A DNA stretch of 64,000 nucleotides from Haloarcula amylovorans. Its GTDB lineage: Archaea; Halobacteriota; Halobacteria; Halobacteriales; Haloarculaceae. Each line of letters opens with the position of its first letter. Within the stretch, counting starts at the first letter, position 1. The translations under genes were made by a program, and so were the position numbers. The notes beneath the pieces were generated by a model. The model was not told the origin of the DNA. It did no database searches and saw nothing but the letters and a program-made list of their open reading frames with translations. Shown here piece by piece: positions 25,350 through 33,152 of the stretch. The DNA lies in assembly GCF_004681185.1 (NCBI RefSeq), contig NZ_SRIF01000001.1, positions 1-64,000 on the forward strand, in the 5' to 3' direction.

Positions 25350-26372
25350 GTGTCGACGAATCTGCGCGGCGAGAGCGCCCCGATGGTGTCCGCGGTCGTG
25401 GTGACCTACGACTCAGAGCGGACGGTCGCCGAGACGCTCTCCTCGCTCACCGCGCAGACGTACCCCGACGATTGCTACGAGGTCATCGTCGTCGACGGCG
25501 GCTCGACCGACGGCACCGAGGACGTTGCCGCGGAGTACGGCGTCCAGTTCCGTGTCGTCGAGGGGGCCACGATCGGCGCGTGTCGGAACCGGGGCATCGA
25601 GGCCGCGAGCGGCGAGTACGTCGCCTTCACCGATTCGGACTGTGCGGTCCCGGCGACGTGGCTCGAATCCCACGTCGAGCGCATCGAGCGCTACGCCGAC
25701 CGTGAGAACGTCGTCGGCGTCGGCGGCCCCAACCGCCCGTTCCCCGACGACCCCCCCTTCGCGAAACTGGTCGGGAGTCTGCAGGGGACGATGTTCGGAT
25801 CCGGGGGGTCACCCCAGTCTCACGCCATCGACGGAGAGCGACTGGTCCGGTCGGTCGCGGCCTGTAACGTCTGTTACGACGCCGCCGTCTTCTCCGAGTT
25901 CCGCTACGACGACGCGGTCAACGTCGGCGAGGACGCCGAGTTCCACTTCCGCCTGAGCGAGGCAGGCTACCGGTTCGTCTTCGACCCGGCTATCGCTGTC
26001 TCGCACCACCTCTCGGCCGATTTCGGCTCCTTCTGCCGGAAGAGCCGCTCGTACGGCTACGCGATGGCGCGCATCCAGCGCCGCCACGGGAGAGTCATTC
26101 GGTGGTACTCGGCGCTGCCGTCGCTCGGCCTCGGAACTGGATCGCTCGCCACGCTGAGCGACTGGCGCGCCCGTAAGGCCCGCTACGTCCCGTTTCTCCT
26201 GTTGGCGTTCCTCCTCGTGAGCGGGTACGCGACGGCACAGGTGTACCGTGATCGACGGACGCCGCTGGCGCTGCTGGTCCCGGTCATGCTGGCCGCCCAG
26301 TACGCGTATTACGGCGTCGGGTTCATCGAAGGGGCGCTCGCGCCCGACCCCGTGCCACAGGAATTGCCGTAA
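25350..26372 (+). CDS. Family 2 glycosyltransferase with C-terminal membrane helices
   Basis: A 340-residue GT2 enzyme: VSAVVVTYDSERTV, VIVVDGGSTDGT (about 46-57) and FTDSDCAVP (about 90-98), where the TDSD motif replaces the usual DxDD. The C-terminal 80 residues carry two transmembrane segments (YVPFLLLAFLLVSGYATA and PLALLVPVMLAAQYAYYG). The start is either GTG 25350 or ATG 25383. It is divergent from the GT4/flippase operon and probably belongs to the same glycan pathway, transferring a sugar at the membrane. Confidence 0.85.
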   Translation: MSTNLRGESAPMVSAVVVTYDSERTVAETLSSLTAQTYPDDCYEVIVVDGGSTDGTEDVAAEYGVQFRVVEGATIGACRNRGIEAASGEYVAFTDSDCAVPATWLESHVERIERYADRENVVGVGGPNRPFPDDPPFAKLVGSLQGTMFGSGGSPQSHAIDGERLVRSVAACNVCYDAAVFSEFRYDDAVNVGEDAEFHFRLSEAGYRFVFDPAIAVSHHLSADFGSFCRKSRSYGYAMARIQRRHGRVIRWYSALPSLGLGTGSLATLSDWRARKARYVPFLLLAFLLVSGYATAQVYRDRRTPLALLVPVMLAAQYAYYGVGFIEGALAPDPVPQELP

Positions 26373-26468
26373 GCTCGCGACGTCGCTCAGCTTGTCACTC
26401 GGTTCCTCAAACGTCTAGCGAACTAGAAAACCTCCGGCTGTTATCCCGCTCTACTATCAACTGCTTGT

Positions 26469-26798
26469 ATGGATTCCATGGCGCGGCCAAGTCTCCCTGA
26501 CGAGTTACTGGGCGCGCTGGCCGACGCCGAACGCCGAAAACTGTTAGTAGCGTTGCTGATAGACAACCCGCGACCTGACCCTTCCGCCGTCGTCAATGGG
26601 GACGCTCCCGGAGATCGGCTCGATTCGAACGGCGTGCGGATGCATCACGTCCACCTGCCGAAACTGGCCGATTACGGCCTCGTCGAGTGGGATCGGGAGA
26701 ACAACGAGGTGCGGCGGGGGCCGAACTTCGACGAGCTGCGGCCGCTGCTCGAACTGTTGGTGGCCCACGAAGACGAACTGCCAGCCGAGTGGTTTTGA
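26469..26798 (+). CDS. Small winged-helix protein (DUF7344-like)
   Basis: A 109-residue protein whose core (LPDELLGALADAERRKLLVALL, HHVHLPKLADYGLVEWDREN) has the helix-turn-helix-wing layout of ArsR-like haloarchaeal regulators annotated as DUF7344. It lacks metal-binding cysteines. Probably a DNA-binding regulator of unknown target; monocistronic and convergent with the HalOD1 gene, 22 bases apart. Confidence 0.8.
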   Translation: MDSMARPSLPDELLGALADAERRKLLVALLIDNPRPDPSAVVNGDAPGDRLDSNGVRMHHVHLPKLADYGLVEWDRENNEVRRGPNFDELRPLLELLVAHEDELPAEWF

Positions 26799-26820
26799 CT
26801 CGGAAGAGCTACTGTCTCGC

Positions 26821-27174
26821 TCAATCGTTGCGGGTCTCTATCGAGCGAACTACGATGCCACCATGGCTATCGATGGTCACGTCAGTCCCGGCGTATTCGA
26901 ACGAGACGCGGATTGCACTTCCAGAGCCAGTCGTCCTCTCGGCGAGAATTGCTGACAGTGCGTCGGGGTCGACGGTGTTGTACAGCGGCGGCAGGTCGGC
27001 CGAATCTCCCGTTGTCGACGCGGTAACGGCCTCGATGACCGCGGTGCACGGATTCTCGGCCGGTTCCCACTCGAACCGGGATTCATCCGTTTCAGTAGGT
27101 GCTGTCGAGGGATTCCTGTGGTCTGTATTATCGTCCATAGCGTGCTCTGTTCCCGACGACTCCGTACTCGGCAC
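26821..27174 (-). CDS. Stand-alone HalOD1 output-domain protein
   Basis: A 117-residue protein. After a polar N-terminus, residues about 35-115 form a HalOD1 domain (FEWEPAENPCTAVIEAVTAS, DLPPLYNTVDPDALSAIL, VSFEYAGTDVTID). This domain is found at the ends of haloarchaeal signalling proteins and as single-domain proteins; it is thought to act as an output module. Starts at 27174 or 27138 are both possible; the first is chosen because the promoter elements at 27226-27251 suit it better. Confidence 0.8.
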   Translation of the reverse strand: MPSTESSGTEHAMDDNTDHRNPSTAPTETDESRFEWEPAENPCTAVIEAVTASTTGDSADLPPLYNTVDPDALSAILAERTTGSGSAIRVSFEYAGTDVTIDSHGGIVVRSIETRND

Positions 27175-27232
27175 ATGGCTTCGCTGTCCGCACTGCTCTG
27201 CTTCGACTGTCCCTTGGAGTGAGACCGATATA

Positions 27233-27251
27233 GACCTTTTGTGACCTTTTG
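27233..27251 (-). promoter_or_regulatory. Two direct 9-bp repeats at the HalOD1 promoter
   Basis: GACCTTTTG occurs at 27233-27241 and again at 27243-27251, ten bases apart (one helical turn). On the minus strand they lie directly upstream of a TATA-like CTATATC (27226-27232), where BRE and activator sites are expected. Confidence 0.4.
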
Positions 27252-27270
27252 GGTGACGCTTTCGCGAACG

Positions 27271-28062
27271 CTATCTGGTTTCGTCCAGTTGCCAGGTAAA
27301 CATCGCTCGGAGGACGACGACGAGGCTGTTCGATTCGCCGGTTCCCCAGATGGCTGTCTCGTCGCGCGGTTCCGGGGGATGGTCGCCGGTACCGTCTACG
27401 AGCACGCTCACGAGCGTCCGCTCTTGGTCTACCATCAGCATGCGCCCGGCCGGCGTGTCCGACCAGACCCACATGGAATCGAAGACCTCCGCTTCCGGCA
27501 CCGCGTCGCGGATGTCCTGTTCGACGCCGTTAGCCATCCCCGCGAGTTTAATCGAGACGCCGCGCTCGCTGGCGGCCCGGAGACGGGCCACGTCGTCCTC
27601 GGTGAGCAGATTATCCACGGTCATGTACACGACCTCGTCGCTGGCAGAATCGATCAAATCCGCGACGCGTTCCGAGACGGTCTCTCGGCCCACGACGGTC
27701 CAGACTCCGCGTTGTTCCTCGGTTCGTTCGGGCGATTCCAACCCGCCGAGGGCTTCGGTGAGTACGTCCACGCGGTGAGCGTACTCCCGTTCGAACCGCC
27801 GGCCCGTCGTCTCCGGGGAAACGGCCCAGAACTGCTTCGGCTTCGAGTGCTGGACATCGGCCAATCCTTGGTCACAGAGTTCCTCGACGGCGTCGTAGAC
27901 GCGAGTGCGGGGAACGTTGGCGACGTCGCTTACGTCTTTTGCCGTCCCGCTACCCAGACTTACGAGTGCGACGAACGTCCGGGCGGCGTATGTACTCAGC
28001 CCCAGCGCTTCGAGTTGGTCGATCGCGATAAAACGGGGCTCGTCCGAGGACTCTGAAGTCAT
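27271..28062 (-). CDS. TrmB-family transcription regulator
   Basis: A 263-residue regulator. The N-terminal winged helix (LEALGLSTYAARTFVALVSLGSGTA, VANVPRTRVYDAVEELCDQGL) is the TrmB HTH, followed by a coiled-coil stretch and a C-terminal phospholipase-D-like/TrmB sensor region with no sugar-binding signature I can confirm. The start at 28062 (MTSESSDE) removes 19 residues encoded by the palindromic region, which is unlikely to be coding. It is divergent from a paralog at 28425; both share the domain order and the spacer palindromes, suggesting cross- or auto-regulation. Confidence 0.87.
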   Translation of the reverse strand: MTSESSDEPRFIAIDQLEALGLSTYAARTFVALVSLGSGTAKDVSDVANVPRTRVYDAVEELCDQGLADVQHSKPKQFWAVSPETTGRRFEREYAHRVDVLTEALGGLESPERTEEQRGVWTVVGRETVSERVADLIDSASDEVVYMTVDNLLTEDDVARLRAASERGVSIKLAGMANGVEQDIRDAVPEAEVFDSMWVWSDTPAGRMLMVDQERTLVSVLVDGTGDHPPEPRDETAIWGTGESNSLVVVLRAMFTWQLDETR

Positions 28063-28085
28063 GCGTGTTGATATTCCGCTTGAGT

Positions 28086-28138
28086 ACTGGCGCGCAGCAA
28101 CAGAGCGGTTGGGACCCAACCTGACGCTGCGCGCCAGT
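28086..28138. promoter_or_regulatory. Nested perfect inverted repeats between the two TrmB genes
   Basis: The outer arms ACTGGCGCGCAGC (28086-28098) and GCTGCGCGCCAGT (28126-28138) are perfect 13-bp complements. Inside is GGTTGGG-A-CCCAACC (28107-28121), 7-bp arms. The pair is nearly concentric. A possible minus-strand TATA (revcomp of CTATAACGC, 28160-28168) would place the transcript start just beyond the outer arm, so it could fold in the 5' leader RNA of the 28062 gene, or act as a DNA operator. Confidence 0.6.
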
Positions 28139-28405
28139 GTTTCATACCTGTCCGCCCCCTATAACGCTATTGTGATTATTCGGGTGAATGTAGGACCGCT
28201 CGTCGTCGTGTTCCCGAGCCCGTCCGGAGGATACGGGCCGGATCCCCGTCTATGTTCCACTATCGGGTGCTGATGGTGGGCTAATTCGGCCACGTCCTCC
28301 CTCTCAACTTCGAGTGTGACTGTCGGCATTAATGGGGGTTCTGACTGGATACCATACGAAAGGAGTGACAACGACTTTCAGGCCCGGTGAGAAATCAAAA
28401 CATAG

Positions 28406-28438
28406 GCTACCGAGTACGGTAGCGATGGTTGGGACCCA
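28406..28438. promoter_or_regulatory. Two palindromes overlapping the start of the second TrmB gene
   Basis: GCTACCG-AGTA-CGGTAGC (28406-28423) is followed by GGTTGGGACCCA (28427-28438), identical over 12 bases to the inner palindrome at 28107. The second lies between ATG 28425 and ATG 28440, so if 28440 is the true start both are leader/promoter elements. Confidence 0.5.
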
Positions 28439-29267
28439 CATGGATGAAATCGCAAACCAAGAACACGCAACCGAACTACTTCAGCAACTCGGCCTCAAAG
28501 AGTACGAGGCCAAAGCCTTTGTTGCGCTCTCGCGGCTTCCGCGAGGGACGGCCAAAGAAATCAGTGATATCTCGGAGGTGCCCCGCACCCGCGTCTACGA
28601 CGCTATTCGGGTTCTGGAGACGAAAGGACTCGTCGAGATTCAACACTCGAATCCGCAAGTGTTTCGCGCCGTCCCCATTGACGAGGCGGTCGAGACGCTC
28701 CGGAACGAGTACGACGACCGAGTCGAGACACTTCGACAGACCCTCGAAGGACTCGACCCAGCCGTTACCGACGAAGAGGCGGAGGTCACGCACGAAGTCT
28801 GGGCGTTGGCAGGCGCGCCGGGGATAACGAGTCGCACGGCACAGCTGATAGGTGACGCCGACAACGAAGTCGTCATCGTCCTCGGCCACCGAGACGTTTT
28901 CACGGACGACCTCGCGGACCGCCTCCGCCAGGCCCAACAACGTGGCGTCAACGTGATTATCGGGACGATCTCCAACGAGTTGCGCGACCAGGTGGAGGAA
29001 GCGCTCCCCGAGACAGAGGTGTTCGTCTCGGAACTGGAGTGGTTAACCCACTCTGCGCTGCCGGACGACGACACGGAGATCGGTCGGTTGCTACTGGCCG
29101 ACAGGGAGGCGATCCTCGTGAGCTCGTTCCACCGGGCAACCGGCGGCGGGCAGGCACAGGAACAGGCTGTCTTTGGCGGCGGGTTCGATAACGGACTCGT
29201 AACGATCGTCCGTCGCATCTTGGCGACTGGCCTGCTTTCGTCCGCGAAGGCCGATGACGACGACTGA
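28425..29267 (+). CDS. TrmB-family transcription regulator (paralog)
   Basis: A 280-residue regulator with the same HTH as its divergent neighbour (LLQQLGLKEYEAKAFVALSRLPRGTAKEISDI, PRTRVYDAIRVLETKGLVEIQHSNP) and a C-terminal PLD-like sensor region (VIIGTISNELRDQVEEALPE, EIGRLLLADREAILVSS). ATG 28425 and ATG 28440 (MDEIANQ) are both plausible; the palindrome between them favours the latter as the real start. Members of this family in haloarchaea control sugar and central carbon metabolism, but here the target is not shown. Length and divergence suggest an old duplication. Confidence 0.85.
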   Translation: MVGTHMDEIANQEHATELLQQLGLKEYEAKAFVALSRLPRGTAKEISDISEVPRTRVYDAIRVLETKGLVEIQHSNPQVFRAVPIDEAVETLRNEYDDRVETLRQTLEGLDPAVTDEEAEVTHEVWALAGAPGITSRTAQLIGDADNEVVIVLGHRDVFTDDLADRLRQAQQRGVNVIIGTISNELRDQVEEALPETEVFVSELEWLTHSALPDDDTEIGRLLLADREAILVSSFHRATGGGQAQEQAVFGGGFDNGLVTIVRRILATGLLSSAKADDDD

Positions 29268-29300
29268 ATCCGTGAGACGCCTCTCAGTCCGACGACGAGT

Positions 29301-30419
29301 TTACGCCCGGTAGATACCGATGGCCCAGTGGTGTTCGCCGAACACCCGATACCCCGCGCCGATGTTGCCGTCGACCGCGCAGTGCCAGCCCTCGCCGTCG
29401 AACCACGGGTCGACCTGGTGCATCGCGCCGGAGTTCCAGCCGAGGCCGCCCGTCGGTTCGAGGACCGGCGAGTCGTCTCGTTCGTGGTCTTCGAACGTCG
29501 TCGGCGTCAACTCGGCAATCTCGAACGCTCGCACCTGTTCGCCGTAGCGGGCCACACAGTCCTGATAGAACACGAGTACGCGGTCCTCGAAGACGATGGG
29601 GCGGCCGCCCGGCCGGGCCGCGTGTGGCCGGTCGCGGACCACGGGATTCGCTTCGTGTGGCGTCCAGTCGGGCGCTTCGAGGTCGTCGCTGTAGTAGACA
29701 TAGAGGTCCCGGCCGTCGCCCAACAGCGCCCACCAGCGGCCCGCCCAGCGGAAGGGGCTGAAGTCGTGCAACGGCGTTTCCGGCTGGACGAGGTCCGCGA
29801 CGGGCGTCCACTCGTGGGGGAACCGCTCGGCGCGGTAGAGCGTCACGCCCGCTGGCCCCTCCTCCTTGGCCCAGCGGTCTGGAATCATGTAGTGTTCGCC
29901 CTCCCAGCGGAAGATGTAGGGATACGAGAGGTGTTCGTCTGTCTCTAAGACGACGCGATCGTAGGTCCAGTCGTACCCGTCAGCACTCTCGGCGTGGGCG
30001 ATTGCGGCACTCGGCTCTCGGTTCTGGGTGTACACCTCGAAAAAGAGGTGCCACTGTCCCGCCTCGGTGACGAACAGGAACGGGTCGGCGACGCAGTCGG
30101 TGCGGCCGAAATCGGTGACATCGGCGGCGGTCACCACCGGGTCGATGTTGCCCGCCGGCAGGAACAGCGACGGCTCCCGGTCGGCGACGGCGTAGGGGTA
30201 CGACGGGACCGTCGGACCGTCGTAAAGTCCAGCGACGTCCACGGCATCGGGCAGCCGCCTGCCGCGCGGTGCTCGCATGTGTAGGCGCTCGCCCGCATGC
30301 CACGCCGTTCGTTCGGCGAGCGTCGAGCGAGCGAGAACGGCACGAAGACGGTTCGTCACAGAGTCGGTCCGGTACCGCGCGTGCGCGAGCAATCGAGTCG
30401 GAGGAGCGTCGGCGGCCAT
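29301..30419 (-). CDS. Five-bladed beta-propeller protein, glycosidase-like (GIPC-transferase N-terminal domain type)
   Basis: A 372-residue protein. From about residue 80 it has repeated propeller strands with acidic residues at positions used by GH43/GH32/GH117-type enzymes (VADPFLFVTEAGQWHLFFEVY; YPYIFRWEGEHYMIPD; FRWAGRWWALLGDG). The same fold is annotated as the glucosamine inositolphosphorylceramide transferase N-terminal domain when fused to glycosyltransferases. No signal peptide is visible. It follows the beta-helix gene by 58 bases in the same direction and probably modifies or transfers onto the local surface glycan. Confidence 0.78.
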   Translation of the reverse strand: MAADAPPTRLLAHARYRTDSVTNRLRAVLARSTLAERTAWHAGERLHMRAPRGRRLPDAVDVAGLYDGPTVPSYPYAVADREPSLFLPAGNIDPVVTAADVTDFGRTDCVADPFLFVTEAGQWHLFFEVYTQNREPSAAIAHAESADGYDWTYDRVVLETDEHLSYPYIFRWEGEHYMIPDRWAKEEGPAGVTLYRAERFPHEWTPVADLVQPETPLHDFSPFRWAGRWWALLGDGRDLYVYYSDDLEAPDWTPHEANPVVRDRPHAARPGGRPIVFEDRVLVFYQDCVARYGEQVRAFEIAELTPTTFEDHERDDSPVLEPTGGLGWNSGAMHQVDPWFDGEGWHCAVDGNIGAGYRVFGEHHWAIGIYRA

Positions 30420-30477
30420 GGTAGCTATCTCTGCCTCCGTCACAGAACTACTTAACCACACACGACGGCATTCACGC

Positions 30478-31815
30478 TCAGAAACCGGTTCCGGCCGTCC
30501 CGAGCGCGCGAAGACCGCCCGTGTTCCCCTGATCGTGGGTGACGCTTACGTCGGCCGGGGCACCCTGATAGAACGACGGCGCGGCGGGGTCGGCCGGGTA
30601 CGCGAGGTTGACGACGTTCGAGGAGATAGCCGCCTCTTGGCCCAGTTCGATGTATGGCCCCAGTATCTTTCGAGCGGGGCCGCGGCCGTTGTAGCTGTCG
30701 TAGCCCAGTTCGTAGACGTTGTCTGCGGTCCCGGTGACGTGTTTGACCGCGCCGACGACGCCGGTGCCGTGGCCGCGAAGGCGGACGATGGCCGGCGGGT
30801 TCGTCGGATTGGTCGTCGGCTCCCAGTGGACGTGGCCGAACTCGACGACGCTGTCCCACGTCTGGTCGACGGCGACGCCGGCGGACCCGCCCATCGTGAG
30901 ATAGTCCACTGTCTGGGTGCCGCCGCGAGAGAAGAATACCGTGGTGTTCTGCCCGCTGACGGTCGCGCCCGGATAGGCAGCGATCGTACCGAACCAGTTG
31001 GCCGGGCCGTACCACGACCGGAACTCGAAGAGGCCGTCCTCGTCCCCGGCGTCGCACTCGTAGATGGTGAGCTGGTCGTGACGGCACTGGAAGGGACCGA
31101 CGCCCTCGTCGACGCGGTACACCGAGTTGTTCCATCCCCAGAACAGCAGGCGACCGACGTGGAGGTCCTGCGTGTCGCGGTTCGTGTGGTGGATGGCGAC
31201 GCCGGTCGCGCCGGTACCGGCGGGTCCGTTCAGCGCGAACCCGTCGAGTGCGACCCGGTCGGCCCCCGCGTCCCGGTCGAAGCGGATGCCGTCGGCGCTC
31301 CGGTCGGTGATGGACACCTTCGAGATTTCGACGCCGAGTCCGAGAATCCGTGTCTCCTCGTAGGGTCGAATCGGTCCCGTCTCCTCGACGACGCCCGTCG
31401 GGAGGCGGACCGAGCCGCCGCCGTTGGCCGCGAGGACGTCGAGTGCGTCCTGAATCGGGGTATCCGTCTCCGTGGGGTCGACTGTCTGCGGCGACGAGAG
31501 GTTCCGCCCGAGGGCGACGACGTAGCCCTCCAGGAGCAACGACATGAGGTCCGTCCCATCGACGGTCTCGCTCCCGCCGGACCCGCTCGAACCGATGGTG
31601 CCGAGGCGGTTCCACGACCCGCCCTCGCCGATGTAGACGTCACCGGTGTCCGTCGCCAGGAACTTCGCGCCGGTCTTGGCGACGTAGTTCGACCGATTGG
31701 TGTCGGTGTCGCGGATCTCCACGTCGGTGTCGATGCGTTCGAAGTTGCGATTCAGCGGTTCGTCCCAGTCCAGCGTCCCGGCCGCTGGCGTCTCGTATTG
31801 GTGGTTGTCTGTCAT
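30478..31815 (-). CDS. Right-handed beta-helix (pectate-lyase-like) protein
   Basis: A 445-residue protein. The N-terminus ETPAAGTLDWDEPLNRNFERID resembles the short adaptor found on phage tail-fibre and haloarchaeal beta-helix proteins, followed by a small beta domain (TDTGDVYIGEGGSWNRL, about 55-71). The remainder is a beta-helix with repeated short strands and Gly/Asn turns. There is no signal peptide, in contrast to the LamG lipoprotein encoded just upstream, whose stop codon overlaps this start (ATGA, 4 bases). Likely binds or cleaves a polysaccharide; catalytic residues cannot be assigned. Confidence 0.78.
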   Translation of the reverse strand: MTDNHQYETPAAGTLDWDEPLNRNFERIDTDVEIRDTDTNRSNYVAKTGAKFLATDTGDVYIGEGGSWNRLGTIGSSGSGGSETVDGTDLMSLLLEGYVVALGRNLSSPQTVDPTETDTPIQDALDVLAANGGGSVRLPTGVVEETGPIRPYEETRILGLGVEISKVSITDRSADGIRFDRDAGADRVALDGFALNGPAGTGATGVAIHHTNRDTQDLHVGRLLFWGWNNSVYRVDEGVGPFQCRHDQLTIYECDAGDEDGLFEFRSWYGPANWFGTIAAYPGATVSGQNTTVFFSRGGTQTVDYLTMGGSAGVAVDQTWDSVVEFGHVHWEPTTNPTNPPAIVRLRGHGTGVVGAVKHVTGTADNVYELGYDSYNGRGPARKILGPYIELGQEAAISSNVVNLAYPADPAAPSFYQGAPADVSVTHDQGNTGGLRALGTAGTGF

Positions 31816-32786
31816 GGTTCCGTGTTCTCGACGCCGCCGCCGTATCCGTGGCTGCCGTAGCCGGATTCGCCGAACTCGTCGTTCGCAATCGTCGTCGCGG
31901 TCGGTGTCGCAGTCTCAGTGGCTCTGGGCGCCGGTGACGCACTCTCCCCCTCGTACAGCGCGCCGACGTCGCTCGCGGGCAGTGCGCGTTCGTAGACGCG
32001 AACGTCGTCGATTGCTCCGTCCATCCCGTAGTAGGCGGTGTAGCCGTTGTCGCCGCGGCCGACGAACAGCGAGCGGTTGCTGTGAACGACACGTCCCGAC
32101 TGCGAGGTATCGCGGTCGATCTCCTCGCCGTCAAGATAGAGGACGAGCGCGCTCCCGTCCCACGTGAGAAAGAGGTGGTGCCACTCGCCATCGTGGGTGG
32201 CGACGCCGAAGGGGTTCACCGTCGCTCGGCCGCTCTCGACGGCGACGTGGCCGCGGATACTGTTGGTCGTCTGGACGTCCACGGCGTACCCCGTCTCCCC
32301 GAATCGAGCGTCGGCTTTCTGGACCAGCGTCTGACCGGTATCGCCGCTCTCGGTGCGGTACCACCCGCCGACGGATAGTTCGGCGGTGGGCCGGAGGATG
32401 CCGGCGTCGGCGACCTCGACGTAGTTGCCCGACCCCGACCGGAAGTCGTAGGCCGTCGAATCGTGAACGCCGGGAACCCCCTGTCGGGGCGCGCCGCGGA
32501 TAGCGCCGTCGTTGCCGCCGACTGCGTCGGCCGCGGTCGAATTGGTCCCGTCCAGCGTCCAGCGAGCGACGAGGCCGTCCTCGGGCGTGGACAGCGACAG
32601 TCGCCCCGCCGCGAGCATCGCCGGAGTAACCCCACCGTAACCGACTCGTCGTTCGCCGCTCGGGGCTTCGCCCAGACAGCCGGCGACGGCCGCCGTCCCG
32701 AATGCGGTGCCGGTCAATTTAAGAAGCGACCGTCGGGAGAGACCAGAACTGTCTCGCTGATCGGTCGGCGGTGGATCTGGTAACAT
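31812..32786 (-). CDS. Tat-exported LamG-domain lipoprotein
   Basis: A 324-residue protein. SRRSLLKLTG (residues 17-26) is a twin-arginine signal and AVAGC a lipobox with Cys37, so it is exported folded and lipid-anchored. Residues about 70-270 form a concanavalin-like LamG domain (VARWTLDGTNS, HHLFLTWDGSALVLYLDG, GAIDDVRVYERAL), a glycan-binding fold. The end is Ser/Thr/Ala and Gly/Tyr-rich. It overlaps the beta-helix gene by 4 bases and is the first gene of a three-gene surface module. Confidence 0.85.
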   Translation of the reverse strand: MLPDPPPTDQRDSSGLSRRSLLKLTGTAFGTAAVAGCLGEAPSGERRVGYGGVTPAMLAAGRLSLSTPEDGLVARWTLDGTNSTAADAVGGNDGAIRGAPRQGVPGVHDSTAYDFRSGSGNYVEVADAGILRPTAELSVGGWYRTESGDTGQTLVQKADARFGETGYAVDVQTTNSIRGHVAVESGRATVNPFGVATHDGEWHHLFLTWDGSALVLYLDGEEIDRDTSQSGRVVHSNRSLFVGRGDNGYTAYYGMDGAIDDVRVYERALPASDVGALYEGESASPAPRATETATPTATTIANDEFGESGYGSHGYGGGVENTEP

Positions 32787-32879
32787 CTGACAACCAGTTC
32801 CATACCAGCAACAATATCCTTTTCGCCAGATTATCAGTGTAGATACCCTGAGCGGCCGTCTCCACGTTCGTCCCAGAAG

Positions 32880-32895
32880 ATAGAGACATCTCTAT
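32880..32895. repeat. Inverted repeat ATAGAGA-CA-TCTCTAT
   Basis: Perfect 7-bp arms with a 2-base centre, 94 bases upstream of the LamG start. It could be an operator; no copy was found elsewhere by eye. Confidence 0.35.
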
Positions 32896-32969
32896 GCTTG
32901 TCGCGTTTCCAACGGTTCTGGGTCGATCTATCCGGCGACGAATCTCGGCGGCGTCGGTACGGCGAGTGC

Positions 32970-32989
32970 CCTCAATATCTCTATTGAGG
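32970..32989. repeat. Inverted repeat CCTCAATA-TCTC-TATTGAGG
   Basis: Perfect 8-bp arms with a 4-base loop, able to form a short hairpin in RNA. It lies 163 bases past the glmS stop, too far for a simple terminator; an operator is possible. Confidence 0.4.
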
Positions 32990-33152
32990 CTCAGAGAGAG
33001 GTCGGTAGTACTATCGCCGTCGCTGATGTGACAGGTAGACTATCGAAATTTCTCGCAGTGTTCGGTGAGAGACCTGCGAAGGTTTTCGACGCTATCGCGC
33101 CGTTCGGAAGGGCTCCGTTGGCTCTGGCGCGCGTGAGCGCGAGCAGATTACG

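Larger units (their letters stand above)
32787..33152. other. Non-coding spacer with two short palindromes
   Basis: 366 bases between the end of glmS and the start of the LamG gene, both on the minus strand. It contains the palindromes at 32880-32895 and 32970-32989 and no credible coding frame. It probably holds the glmS 3' end and the LamG-operon promoter (minus-strand AT-rich ATATTG near 32813). Confidence 0.5.

Noticed and set aside
30277..31860. 527-codon open frame on the plus strand
   Set aside because: It is the complement of the propeller and beta-helix genes and has an Arg/Asp/Val shadow composition with no domain.
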